A DNA stretch of 64,000 bases, from positions 372,001-436,000 of the forward strand of contig CP036290.1 of NCBI GenBank assembly GCA_007750655.1, written 5' to 3'. The first letter of the stretch is position 1. The number at the start of each line of letters is the position of its first letter. Below the pieces are notes generated by a model. It worked only from the letters and a program-made list of their open reading frames with translations. It made no database searches and was not told the origin of the DNA. The translations under genes were made by a program, and so were the position numbers. The DNA is from Rohdeia mirabilis. Its GTDB lineage: Bacteria > Planctomycetota > UBA1135 > GCA-002686595. This document shows positions 44,908 through 52,877 of this stretch, piece after piece.

Positions 44908-45924
44908 ATGTCTCGACCTCTCCGCCATTTCGTGCTGGGCGCCGCGATCCTCGCCGTTCTCGGCGGTGTACTCGCAACCGTCACGGGCTCTCGAAGTCGC
45001 GAGCCGGTTGTGTCGGTTGTGTCGGTTGTGCCGGTGGAGCGGGTGGAGCACCCGACGCCAGCGCGCCTGCGGGGAGTGGCGAACGGACTGACGGCGTACT
45101 CGCACTTGCGGCTCTTCTATCCCGACGCCTCAGGCGGCACGTCGATCGCGGACATTCGGCCCGAGTGGACCTCGTCCCGGACAGGACTCGGACTCGAGAT
45201 CGATTGGCTCCACCGGTCGAAGTACCGCGGGAGCCGCGTCCCCCCCGATCCCACGCGTGTCGGCGACACGCAGACCGTTCCCGCGGACTTCGTCGTGTCC
45301 GCCATGTGTCGCTCGGGCTCCAACACGCTGCTGATCGCTGGGTGGCGAGACGGACCGGTGCAAGAGGTCGTCATCGAGGAACTCGTGTTGCGCGCACCCG
45401 CGCAGCTGGCGGCAGACGGCGAAGACACGTGGTCGCCTCCGCAGGTCGCGAGTCGCACGACGCTCTATTCGGATCGCAGTCCCGACGTCGAGCCCATCGC
45501 CGCGTTCGCTCCGATGCACGTGCCGGGCACGGGGCGGAGCTTCCTCGTCAAGTGGATCATGAGCGGCACGATTGCTCGGATCGACGTGGAGAGCGGGGTC
45601 GAAACGCTCGTGGCCGGGCCCGGTGGTGGGCGGGGTGTGCTGCCCTTCGATAGGGGGCTGGAGCGGATCGACACGGCGTTCGGATACGGCGAGATGAAGG
45701 GGCTGGGCTACGTCTATTTGCTGGATTCGGAGTACCAGGACCCGTCTGGCGGCACGACGAGAGCCGAGCGCCGGCAGACCATCGAAGACGGCGAACCGCT
45801 CATGTTCATCGACGCCGACACGGATGGCGTCATCGATCGGATCGAGACCTATACGGATCTCGTGTTCCGGTCGGATGCGGAATGGGACTTCGGTCCTCTG
45901 CTCCACAACGCCGGAATCCACTAG
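44908..45924 (+). CDS. Secreted protein, member C of a three-member paralogous family
   Basis: The 338-residue protein starts MSRPLRHFVLGAAILAVLGG, a membrane anchor or signal peptide without an obvious lipobox, unlike the two other members. A 9-bp tandem repeat near 45008 encodes VSVVSVVPV. The core LLIAGWRDGPVQEVVIEELV, the strand RTTLYSDRSPD and the Asp-rich tail (FIDADTDGVIDRIETY) match the plan of the proteins at 2711-3643 and 8923-9897. An EF-hand-like or FG-GAP-like Asp motif is present near the C-terminus. No enzyme motif is seen. Confidence 0.72.
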   Translation: MSRPLRHFVLGAAILAVLGGVLATVTGSRSREPVVSVVSVVPVERVEHPTPARLRGVANGLTAYSHLRLFYPDASGGTSIADIRPEWTSSRTGLGLEIDWLHRSKYRGSRVPPDPTRVGDTQTVPADFVVSAMCRSGSNTLLIAGWRDGPVQEVVIEELVLRAPAQLAADGEDTWSPPQVASRTTLYSDRSPDVEPIAAFAPMHVPGTGRSFLVKWIMSGTIARIDVESGVETLVAGPGGGRGVLPFDRGLERIDTAFGYGEMKGLGYVYLLDSEYQDPSGGTTRAERRQTIEDGEPLMFIDADTDGVIDRIETYTDLVFRSDAEWDFGPLLHNAGIH

Positions 45925-46023
45925 CGAACGACGAGCGGTCGAAGGCGAGCCTCACGGAGCGCGGCGAGGACCGCGCGGTCGTGCCGATCGCCTTCTGATC
46001 CGCGCTCTCGATCGTCGCGGCGA

Positions 46024-47505
46024 TCAGTGGCCGTCCGCGCCGCCCTCGTCCGCGTCGCCGCCCGCGGCACCGACGTAGCCGAGTTCTGCGAGGCGCTCGA
46101 GCAGCGCGGGCGACAGTTCGCGGCGCGCGACCGGCAGGGGCGACGCGCCGAGACGCTCGAGTTCGCGCTCCAGTTCGGCCAGCAGTGCGTCGCGGCGGTC
46201 GGGCCGCGCGTCGGCCACGTCGTCGCGCTCGCCGGGATCGGTGCCGAGGTCGTACAGCACAACCGTCCCCGCGTCCTCGTCGCGCACGAGCTTCAGGTCG
46301 CCGCTCAGGATCGACTGCCCGAACGCGCGCCGCACGAACCCGTCGGGGCGCAGCGGCAGGAACGCGACCTCGGTCAGGACCGGCGTCGAATCGCCGCCGG
46401 ACTCGCCGCGCACGAACGGCGCCAGCGACGCGCCCTGCATCCCGTTCGGGCCGGCGACGCCCGCGAGCTCGAGCACGGTCGGCGCGACGGCGACGGTGGA
46501 GACGGGCGTGTCGACCACGTGTCCGCTCGGCCCCGATCCAGGCGCCACCACCACGAGCGGCACGTCGAGCACCTGTTGGTACAGCGAGCGCGTGTGTCCG
46601 AGCCAGCCGTGCTCGACGAACTCTTCGCCGTGGTCGGCCGTCAGCAGCACGACCGTGTCGTCGGTCGCGCCGGCCTCGTCGAGCGCCGCCAGAAGGACGC
46701 CGATCCCCGCGTCGGTGTGGGCGATCTCCTCGTCGTACACGTCGCGCAGGTACGCGAGCTCGTCCGGCGTGAAGTCCGCCATCATCCGCCGCAGCGCGCC
46801 GATCGACTGGCTGCCGTCGAGGCGCCCCGAACCGGCCGACGCGAAGTCGAACTCGTCGTGCGGCAGGTACTCGTAGTGCGGGTCGAAGTAGTGCACGAAC
46901 AGGAAGAACGGCTGGTCGCGCTCGGCGAACTCGACCAGCATCTCCTCGGCCAGGTCGGTGACCGACGCGGTCGAGACCCACTCGTGGCCGCGCGCGTTCG
47001 TCTCGTCGAAGTACTCGAAGCCCTGGTCGTAGCCGGTGACCTCGCCGATGATCGTGTGGCTGACCACGCCGCCCGTCGAGTATCCCGCGGCGGCGAAGGT
47101 CTCGGCCAGGGTCACGGCTTCCGTCGGCAGCGCGCGCGTCGCATCCACGACGCCGTGCGCGCTGGGAAAGAGCCCGGTGAACAGCGTCGCGATCGACGGC
47201 ATCGTCCAGGGCGCGACCGTCTGCGTGCGGGCAAAGCGCGTGCCACGAGCCGCCAGCTCGTCGATGTTGGGCGACGTGTCGCGCTCGGCGCCGTAGCAGC
47301 CGAGTCGGTCGGCGCGCAGCGTGTCGACGACGACCATGAGGACGTTCTTCGGCGCCGCCGCGCTCGAGTCCGCGGACTCCGGCGCCGCACCATCGCTGCA
47401 CGCGGCGGCGAACAGGGCGCACGCGAGCGCGGCGGCGGCGCGCGTGCTCGAGCGACTTCGGTCGGTCCTGGTGGCGTGGGTCACGGTCCCTCGATCCTCG
47501 CCCAT
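46024..47505 (-). CDS. Sulfatase-fold lipoprotein without formylglycine cysteine
   Basis: The 493-residue protein has a signal peptide and lipobox ending at Cys36 (LFAAAC). It then has an alkaline-phosphatase-superfamily domain: VVVDTLRADRLGCYG (metal Asp61), SPNIDELAARGTRF, APWTMPSIATLFTG and LTADHGEEF (Asp291/His292). At the site where sulfatases carry C/S-x-P-S-R for formylglycine, this protein has Thr (T101-M-P-S-I). That is the arrangement of phosphoglycerol or phosphoethanolamine transferases and of sulfatase-like phosphodiesterases. It is probably a periplasmic transferase or phosphodiesterase. The in-frame GTG at 47484 is an alternative start. Confidence 0.88.
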   Translation of the reverse strand: MGEDRGTVTHATRTDRSRSSTRAAAALACALFAAACSDGAAPESADSSAAAPKNVLMVVVDTLRADRLGCYGAERDTSPNIDELAARGTRFARTQTVAPWTMPSIATLFTGLFPSAHGVVDATRALPTEAVTLAETFAAAGYSTGGVVSHTIIGEVTGYDQGFEYFDETNARGHEWVSTASVTDLAEEMLVEFAERDQPFFLFVHYFDPHYEYLPHDEFDFASAGSGRLDGSQSIGALRRMMADFTPDELAYLRDVYDEEIAHTDAGIGVLLAALDEAGATDDTVVLLTADHGEEFVEHGWLGHTRSLYQQVLDVPLVVVAPGSGPSGHVVDTPVSTVAVAPTVLELAGVAGPNGMQGASLAPFVRGESGGDSTPVLTEVAFLPLRPDGFVRRAFGQSILSGDLKLVRDEDAGTVVLYDLGTDPGERDDVADARPDRRDALLAELERELERLGASPLPVARRELSPALLERLAELGYVGAAGGDADEGGADGH

Positions 47506-47536
47506 CCGGCCGCGCGGCGCCAGGGATCGTCGCTGT

Positions 47537-48556
47537 TCAGCCGTTCGCGAGCACGTGGGTCAGCAGTGCGTCGAAGCCCGCGCGCCAGCGTTCGGGGTCC
47601 TTCTCGAACGAACGGTCGTGCTCCGCTCCAGGAACGAGCGCGAAACGCGTCCACCCACCCAGGGCTTCCAGCAGGGCACGCGCCTGGTCCTCCGTCACGC
47701 GGCGGTCGTCGGCTGCGTGGATCATCAGCGTCGGCGCCGTCACCGAGCCGGCGTCGTCCACGGGCCGGTGGTCGAAGCCGTCGATGTCCGCCGCGACGCC
47801 GCCCCACATCACCAAGAGCGGTGCGAGCGGCCACGCGGGCAAGCCCATGCTGTGAAAGCGCTGGGCGGTGGTGTTCCCCAGCGTGTCGAAACAGCCCTCC
47901 AGCGCGAGCCCCTGCACCGCGCGCTCGCCACTCCCGAGACCCAGTCTCCCGGCCGCGCGCAGAACGGCTGCCGCGCCCATCGAGTTGCCGAACAGGACCA
48001 GTGGTGCGCCATCGAACCTGTGCCGCGCGAACTCGACGGCCGCGGCCACGTCGTACGCCTCGCGGACGCCGATCGTCGTGCCCGTTCCGGTCGAGTCGCC
48101 AGATCCGAAGAAGTCCACCAGCACGCACGTGCACCCGAGTTCGTGCAGGACCGCCGCGCGCTCGAGCAGGCTCGCGCGCGCGGCCGCGTAGCCGTGGAAG
48201 CAGAGCACGACGACGCCGCGGTCGAGCGCCGGATCGGCCGGCAGGACCCAGGCGGCGAGCCGTGCGCCCGACGCGCTGTCGAAGCTCGCTCCATCGAACT
48301 CGAGTCCGACGTCGGCCGGCGTGCGCGCGTTCGTCGGACGCGGAACCTGGATCCCGGTGACGAGCACGCCGATGCGCTCCAGCGTGGACAGCTCTTCGGG
48401 TCCGCGGGTCCGCTCGGCACCTTCCGACCACGAGACCATGGCGCGCGCCTGCATGAAGGCCACGGCGTTCAACGCGATCGCCGCGCAGGTTCCGGCTACG
48501 AGAACGCGGCGCCGCCAGCCACGCACCATCCAGCGGCGCGCGCGAGTCGCGATCAC
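47537..48556 (-). CDS. Alpha/beta hydrolase with N-terminal membrane anchor
   Basis: The 339-residue protein has one N-terminal hydrophobic segment (about 17-38) followed by an alpha/beta-hydrolase fold. The nucleophile elbow is GNSMGA (Ser192), with acid Asp283 (HAADDRRV) and base His313 (GAEHDRSF); the oxyanion element is CFHGYAA. This fits BAAT/serine-aminopeptidase-like esterases facing the periplasm. The GTG at 48556 overlaps the TGA of the upstream SDR gene as GTGA, so coupled translation supports this start over ATG 48529. The Cys residues near 142-144 are not catalytic. Confidence 0.85.
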   Translation of the reverse strand: MIATRARRWMVRGWRRRVLVAGTCAAIALNAVAFMQARAMVSWSEGAERTRGPEELSTLERIGVLVTGIQVPRPTNARTPADVGLEFDGASFDSASGARLAAWVLPADPALDRGVVVLCFHGYAAARASLLERAAVLHELGCTCVLVDFFGSGDSTGTGTTIGVREAYDVAAAVEFARHRFDGAPLVLFGNSMGAAAVLRAAGRLGLGSGERAVQGLALEGCFDTLGNTTAQRFHSMGLPAWPLAPLLVMWGGVAADIDGFDHRPVDDAGSVTAPTLMIHAADDRRVTEDQARALLEALGGWTRFALVPGAEHDRSFEKDPERWRAGFDALLTHVLANG

Positions 48557-49296
48557 AGCTCGATCCGCAGCAGTGCGCCGGGCTCGAACTCGCCAGCCAC
48601 GAGTGCGAGCATCGCGCGCGCCACGTCGGCGGGGGCGTACAGCGCGCCGGATTCCTTCAGTTCGACGAAGTGGCCCACGTTCGCGAACAGGTCGCGGTCG
48701 CTGGCGCGGATCTCGGCCTGCATCTGCGTGTCGACGACGCCCGGTTGGATGCTGACGGCGCGGATCGGGTGCGCTGCGCGCTCCTGCTCGATGGCCACCG
48801 CGCGGATCCAGTTGTCGAGCCCCGCCTTCGTCGCGCAGTAGAGCGACCAACCGGCCACGCCGCGACTACCGGCGCCGGAGCTGACGCTGACCAGGGTCTT
48901 GCGCGCCGCGGAACTCTGGAACGCGCGCACGAACAGGGCCATCGCCGTGATCGCGCTGGTCAGGTTCACGTCGATGCCGCGGCGCCAGTCGGCCGGCGAC
49001 GATGCGGCGAGCGGACCGATCGGGTCGAGCGTGCCGGCGTTGCTGACGAACACCACCTCGTCCCACGCCTCGGCGGCGAGCGCGTCCATCTCGCGCGCGA
49101 CCGCGTCCGCCGTCGCCGCCGGATCGGCGAGATCGACGCGCGCGTGCAGCCGTCCGCGCTCGGAGTCCGAAGCCCCGGAGCGCGACAGGTCGAGGGTGCG
49201 GAAACCGTCCCGCTCGAAGGCCTCGAGCAGCGCGAGCCCGAGTCCGCGCGAGCCGCCTGTGACGATGGCGAGGCGCCGCTGCGTGGATGCATTCAT
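48553..49296 (-). CDS. Short-chain dehydrogenase/reductase
   Basis: The 247-residue protein is a classical SDR with the nucleotide motif TGGSRGLG (13-20), NAG (86-88) and the catalytic triad Ser140, Tyr153 and Lys157 (YCATK). The order resembles benzil-reductase/sepiapterin-reductase-like members, which reduce carbonyls using NADPH. The next gene overlaps its stop by 4 nt, so this is the first gene of a two-gene unit with the hydrolase. The substrate is not evident. Its start lies 10 bp from the MITE-like element on the other side, so the promoter must lie within or beyond that element. Confidence 0.9.
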   Translation of the reverse strand: MNASTQRRLAIVTGGSRGLGLALLEAFERDGFRTLDLSRSGASDSERGRLHARVDLADPAATADAVAREMDALAAEAWDEVVFVSNAGTLDPIGPLAASSPADWRRGIDVNLTSAITAMALFVRAFQSSAARKTLVSVSSGAGSRGVAGWSLYCATKAGLDNWIRAVAIEQERAAHPIRAVSIQPGVVDTQMQAEIRASDRDLFANVGHFVELKESGALYAPADVARAMLALVAGEFEPGALLRIEL

Positions 49297-49305
49297 GGCC
49301 GCAGC

Positions 49306-49502
49306 CTAGTGGTGTGATTCGCTCTCTTGGGGCACGGTTTCCCCTGAAGTCGGCCTCGTCCCGTACGGGCGCGCTGCTGCGTCAGGCCTCCTCCGAGAAT
49401 CACAGCCCGGTACTTTTGGAAGAGAGGGCGAGTCGTCGGCGCCACGCATCGCATCCCGTACGGAACGCCGGAATGCCTCGACAGAGCGAATCACACCACT
49501 AG
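49306..49502. mobile_element. MITE-like element with perfect 20-bp terminal inverted repeats in a CTAG context
   Basis: CTAGTGGTGTGATTCGCTCT (49306-49325) is repeated in perfect inverted form at 49483-49502, bounding a 197-bp element with no coding capacity. The ends can be read as C-TA-(element)-TA-G, the insertion site and TA duplication typical of the IS630 family. Weaker pairing continues inside both ends. The right end overlaps the stop codon of the UbiA gene, and the left end lies 9 bp from the SDR start. No transposase is in the window, so it is probably non-autonomous. Family assignment is inference. Confidence 0.68.
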
Positions 49503-50398
49503 CCGGAGAGCGCGACACCCAGCCCGACCAACGCCGCTCCGGCCACCAGGCTCGCCGGGTCGCGCAGCGCGAACAGCACCGGATCGCCGCCCATCCGACC
49601 CGCGCGGGCCACGTGCCACATCCGCGCGAGCCAGCCGCCGACGATCACGCACGCGAGCCAGGCCAACGGCGACGCGCTGCCCGACCCTGACCCGTACAGC
49701 CGCACCATCGTGTCGCTGCGCAGGTACAGCGCGAGCACGACGACGGTCGCCACCGCGGCCAGAACGCCGACGCGCTCGACCGCGGCGAGGTGCGCGACCC
49801 GGTAGCCGCGGCGGGGGAGGGCGTCGAGTCCGCGTTCGCGCGCCGCGCGCAGGGCGAGCGCTCGTTTCAACAGCGCGAGGCTCGCGAACAGCGCGGCCGC
49901 GAGGCTCCACAGCCAGTCCGATACCGGAACGCCCGCGGCAGCGCCGCCCGCGAAGAGCCGCAGGAGGTAGAGCGCGACGAGGGCGAGCACGTCGAGTCCG
50001 ACCACGCGCTTGAGTGCGAACGAGTAGACGAGCGTGAGCAGGAGGTAGTTGCCGATCAGGCGCGCCGCTTCGCCCGGCAGCGTCGTCCAGGCGAGCGCGA
50101 GGCCACTGGCCGCGGCGACGGCACACGCCACCAGCGCGCCGCGCACGCTCACCTCACCGGCCGCGACGCCGCGCGCGCGCCGCACCGGGTCCGCGCGGTC
50201 GCCTTCTCGGTCCGCGAGGTCGTTGGCGAGATAGCCGGCGCTCGCCACGAGGCACAGGCACACGAACGCGATCGCCGCCGCCGCGAGACGCTCGCTCTCA
50301 CCCGCGCGGTGGGCGAGCACCAGCGGCGCGAACGCCAGCAGGTTCTTCGCGAAGTGGAGCGGACGCGCCGCGCGCAGCAGCGCGGTGGCCGCGCTCAC
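49499..50398 (-). CDS. UbiA family prenyltransferase (DPPR-synthase-like)
   Basis: The 299-residue protein is an integral membrane UbiA enzyme with about eight hydrophobic segments (ALYLLRLFAGGA, AALFASLALL, VATVVVLALYL and others). The first Asp-rich motif is NDLADREGDRADP (59-71). This fits prenyl transfer to a polar acceptor, such as 5-phosphoribosyl diphosphate in arabinofuranose-type glycan synthesis. The GTG at 50398 overlaps the TGA of the upstream dehydrogenase gene (GTGA), so translation is coupled. Its stop codon lies within the right end of the MITE-like element, which may have replaced the original terminus. Confidence 0.87.
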   Translation of the reverse strand: MSAATALLRAARPLHFAKNLLAFAPLVLAHRAGESERLAAAAIAFVCLCLVASAGYLANDLADREGDRADPVRRARGVAAGEVSVRGALVACAVAAASGLALAWTTLPGEAARLIGNYLLLTLVYSFALKRVVGLDVLALVALYLLRLFAGGAAAGVPVSDWLWSLAAALFASLALLKRALALRAARERGLDALPRRGYRVAHLAAVERVGVLAAVATVVVLALYLRSDTMVRLYGSGSGSASPLAWLACVIVGGWLARMWHVARAGRMGGDPVLFALRDPASLVAGAALVGLGVALSG

Positions 50399-52092
50399 GG
50401 ACGCCGTTCCAGCGCCGCGTCCACCTGGTCCTCGAAATCGCGCACCAGGCTCTGGGTCACGAGCGGGGCCGCGATCCCGAGCCCGCAGGCGCTGACCTCG
50501 GCCATGGTGTGACCGATGTCGGCCACCTCGCGCTTCCACTCGGCGGGGTCGGTGGGACCGGCGGTTCCAGCCAGCCGCTCGGTCAGACGCTGCGTACCGA
50601 TGCGGCACGGGAAGCACTTGCCGCAGGACTCGTGCGCGAAGAACTCCATCGCCTGGCGCGCGGTGTCGACCATGTCGCGGCGGTCGTCGAAGACCATGAT
50701 GCCGGCCGCGCCGAGGAACGTGCCTCTGCCGCGCATGCACGGTTCGTCGAGCGTGACGTCGAGGTCCTTGACGAAGCCGCCCGACAGACCCGCCATCGTG
50801 ACGGCCTGGAACGTGCGCCCTTCGAGCGGTCCGCCGGCCCAGTCGTCGAGCAGCGTGCGCAGCGGCAGGCCGATCGGGATCTCGTAGTTGCCCGGGCGCT
50901 GCACGTCGCCGGACAGCGAGACGAGCTTGGTGCCCTTGTGTTCACCGAGCCCGAGTCCCGCGTACCAGGCGGCGCCGCGCGCGAGGATCGGCGGCACGCT
51001 GCACAGGGTCTCGACGTTGTTGACGACGGTCGGCGTGCCCTCGAAACCGTGCGTGACCGGGTAGGGCGGCTTGTTGCGCGGGAAGGGGTGCTTGCCCTCG
51101 AGGCTCTCGAGGAGGCTCGTCTCTTCGCCGCAGATGTAGGCGCCCGCGCCGCGGCGGATCAGCAGTTCGAACGCGAAGCCGCTGCCGAGCACGTTCTCGC
51201 CCAAGAGGCCCGCGGCGCGCGCCTCGGCGATCGCGTCCTCGAGGATCTCCTCGGTCTGGGGGTATTCGTAGCGCAGATAGATGAAGCCGCGCGGGGCTCC
51301 GGTCGCGAAGCCGGCCAGCACCATGCCCTCGATCAGCGCGTGCGGATCGTGGTCCATCAGGACGCGGTCCTTGAAGCAGCCCGGCTCGCCCTCGTCGGCG
51401 TTGCAGACGATCGTCTTCGGGCCGCGGCCGCGTTCGGACACGGCGTCGCGCACCGCGCGCCACTTGCGGCCGGTGGGGAAGCCCGCGCCGCCGCGTCCGG
51501 CCAGTCCGCTGGCTTCGAGCTCGGCGATGACGGCTTCGGGGTCCTGGTCGGCGACGGCCTTCTCGAGCGCCGCGTAGCCGCCGGTGCGTCGATAGCCGTC
51601 GAGCGTCGCGCGGCCCGGCTCGCGGATCTGGGCGAAGCAGCACTCCTCGAACCGGCCGGCGGCGACGAACGGGTTCGGCGCGGGCAGGGGCGTCGGCCGT
51701 TCCTCGAGCGTGCCGTCCGCGCTGCCGACCAGATAGCTGTGGCCGACGAGCACGGGGATCGGCTCGTCGCAACGACCGGCGCAGGGCATCGGCGTCGCGC
51801 CTTCGAGTTTGGCGATCAACTCCTGCGAGCCCTTGCAGCGACAGATCGGGCCGTCGCACACGCGCGGGCGCTCGAGGCCGCCCTCCTCGCGCGCGAAGTG
51901 GTGGTAGAAGGTGACCGTGCCGTAGAGGTCGGCGAGCGGCGTCCTCAGCCCGTCCGCGACCGCGCGCATGGCCGCCTCGCTCACGTACCCGTCGCGGTCG
52001 TGGAAGGCGTGCAGGAGCGGGAGGAGCGGTGCGGGCTCGTCCTTCCAGCGTGCGATCAGGGCCGCGTCGCTCGGAGTCGGTGTGCCAGTCAT
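50395..52092 (-). CDS. fdhB: NAD-dependent formate dehydrogenase beta subunit type (NuoE-NuoF fusion)
   Basis: The 565-residue protein fuses a thioredoxin-like NuoE domain (about residues 1-150, with CDGPICRCKG and CAGRCDEP holding the [2Fe-2S] cysteines) to a NuoF domain. The latter shows GRGGAGFPTGRKW for NADH/FMN binding, GAGAYICGEETSLLESLEGK and the [4Fe-4S] segment ESCGKCFPCRIGTQRL. This matches the beta subunit of soluble NAD-linked formate dehydrogenases or of HydB-like complexes, and it would accept electrons from FdhA (36670-39414), although it lies 11 kb away. It starts 17 bp from a long palindrome. Exact partner assignment is inference. Confidence 0.86.
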   Translation of the reverse strand: MTGTPTPSDAALIARWKDEPAPLLPLLHAFHDRDGYVSEAAMRAVADGLRTPLADLYGTVTFYHHFAREEGGLERPRVCDGPICRCKGSQELIAKLEGATPMPCAGRCDEPIPVLVGHSYLVGSADGTLEERPTPLPAPNPFVAAGRFEECCFAQIREPGRATLDGYRRTGGYAALEKAVADQDPEAVIAELEASGLAGRGGAGFPTGRKWRAVRDAVSERGRGPKTIVCNADEGEPGCFKDRVLMDHDPHALIEGMVLAGFATGAPRGFIYLRYEYPQTEEILEDAIAEARAAGLLGENVLGSGFAFELLIRRGAGAYICGEETSLLESLEGKHPFPRNKPPYPVTHGFEGTPTVVNNVETLCSVPPILARGAAWYAGLGLGEHKGTKLVSLSGDVQRPGNYEIPIGLPLRTLLDDWAGGPLEGRTFQAVTMAGLSGGFVKDLDVTLDEPCMRGRGTFLGAAGIMVFDDRRDMVDTARQAMEFFAHESCGKCFPCRIGTQRLTERLAGTAGPTDPAEWKREVADIGHTMAEVSACGLGIAAPLVTQSLVRDFEDQVDAALERRP

Positions 52093-52108
52093 GGCGGCGA
52101 GGATACTC

Positions 52109-52226
52109 TGGATTGTCGGTACGGCGTCAGGCACGCAGCTGCCACCTGCCGCCGACGACGGCGCGATTCGCAGCGTCTCGGCGCGGCAGGTGGCAGCTGC
52201 GTGCCTGACGCCGTACCGACAATCCA
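52109..52226. repeat. Long palindromic repeat, copy 1 (perfect 44-bp arms)
   Basis: Positions 52109-52152 and 52183-52226 are perfect reverse complements (44 bp each) around a 30-nt centre. The core TACGGCGTCAGGCACG is shared with copy 2 at 62961-63067, as is a second core TGCCACCTGCCGC. It fills nearly all of the 136-bp divergent gap between fdhB (start 52092) and the ArfB-like gene (start 52229). Any transcript across it would fold very strongly. A dispersed REP-like or MITE-like family is the simplest reading. Confidence 0.85.
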
Positions 52227-52228
52227 CC

Positions 52229-52678
52229 ATGGACACCGACGAGATCGAGAACGACGACCCCCTGCGCCTCGCCGCCCAGGAGGAGGCCGCGCGCCTGAAG
52301 GCCGAGGCCGCCGCCGAGCGCGCCGCTCGCGCCAAGGGGCCGTTCCCGACCTCGCGCGAGCACCTCGAAGCGGTGTGCGAGATCGCGTTCCTGCGCGGGT
52401 CGGGTCCCGGCGGTCAGCACCGCAACAAGGTCGAGACGGGCGTGCGGCTGACCCATCCGCCGAGCGGCCTCGTGATCGTCGCCACCGACGACCGCAGTCA
52501 GTCGCGCAACCGCGACAAGGCCTTCGAGCGCCTGATCGAGAAGCTGCGCGAGCTCAACAAGGTGCCGGTGCCGCGCAAGAAGAAGCGCGTCTCGAAGCGG
52601 CAGAAGACGAAGCGCGTGGCCGAGAAACGCCACCGCTCCGGGGTCAAGAAGCTGCGGCGGGACAAGGGCCGGGAGTGA
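52229..52678 (+). CDS. arfB: ArfB/YaeJ-like peptidyl-tRNA hydrolase (RF-1 domain)
   Basis: The 149-residue protein has a short release-factor core with the GGQ motif in RGSGPGGQHRNKVETG, the residue that triggers peptidyl-tRNA hydrolysis. It ends in a basic tail (RKKKRVSKRQKTKRVAEKRH) that binds the ribosomal mRNA channel, as in ArfB, which rescues ribosomes stalled without a stop codon. It lacks the stop-codon-recognition domains of RF1/RF2. The N-terminal ~35 residues are an Ala/Glu/Arg-rich helical extension. The ATG is 3 bp from the end of the long palindrome. The symbol is a family-level guess. Confidence 0.88.
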   Translation: MDTDEIENDDPLRLAAQEEAARLKAEAAAERAARAKGPFPTSREHLEAVCEIAFLRGSGPGGQHRNKVETGVRLTHPPSGLVIVATDDRSQSRNRDKAFERLIEKLRELNKVPVPRKKKRVSKRQKTKRVAEKRHRSGVKKLRRDKGRE

Positions 52679-52877
52679 CACGCGATCGCTCGCGAGTGCG
52701 CCCGTCCCGCAGCGGAGGTGGCGCGCCGATCCGCCGTTGCCTGAGCTCGTCCTCTCGCGCTGCCTCTCGGTGCTGCAGCTTCCCCGCGCCCAGCACCCTC
52801 GCGTCGCCCGCTCGGTGCCGTACCGTCCTGCGCACCGAGCCCTCGCCCCCGCTCGCCCCCCCTCGCCTCGCTCCTCC

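Noticed and set aside
45008..45034. 9-bp tandem repeat in the secreted family C gene
   Set aside because: It encodes only a short VSV-type spacer in the anchor region and has no evident role.
45995..46027. CTGATC...GATCAG hairpin between convergent genes
   Set aside because: The stem has a bulge and mismatches and overlaps the sulfatase stop; too weak to call a terminator.
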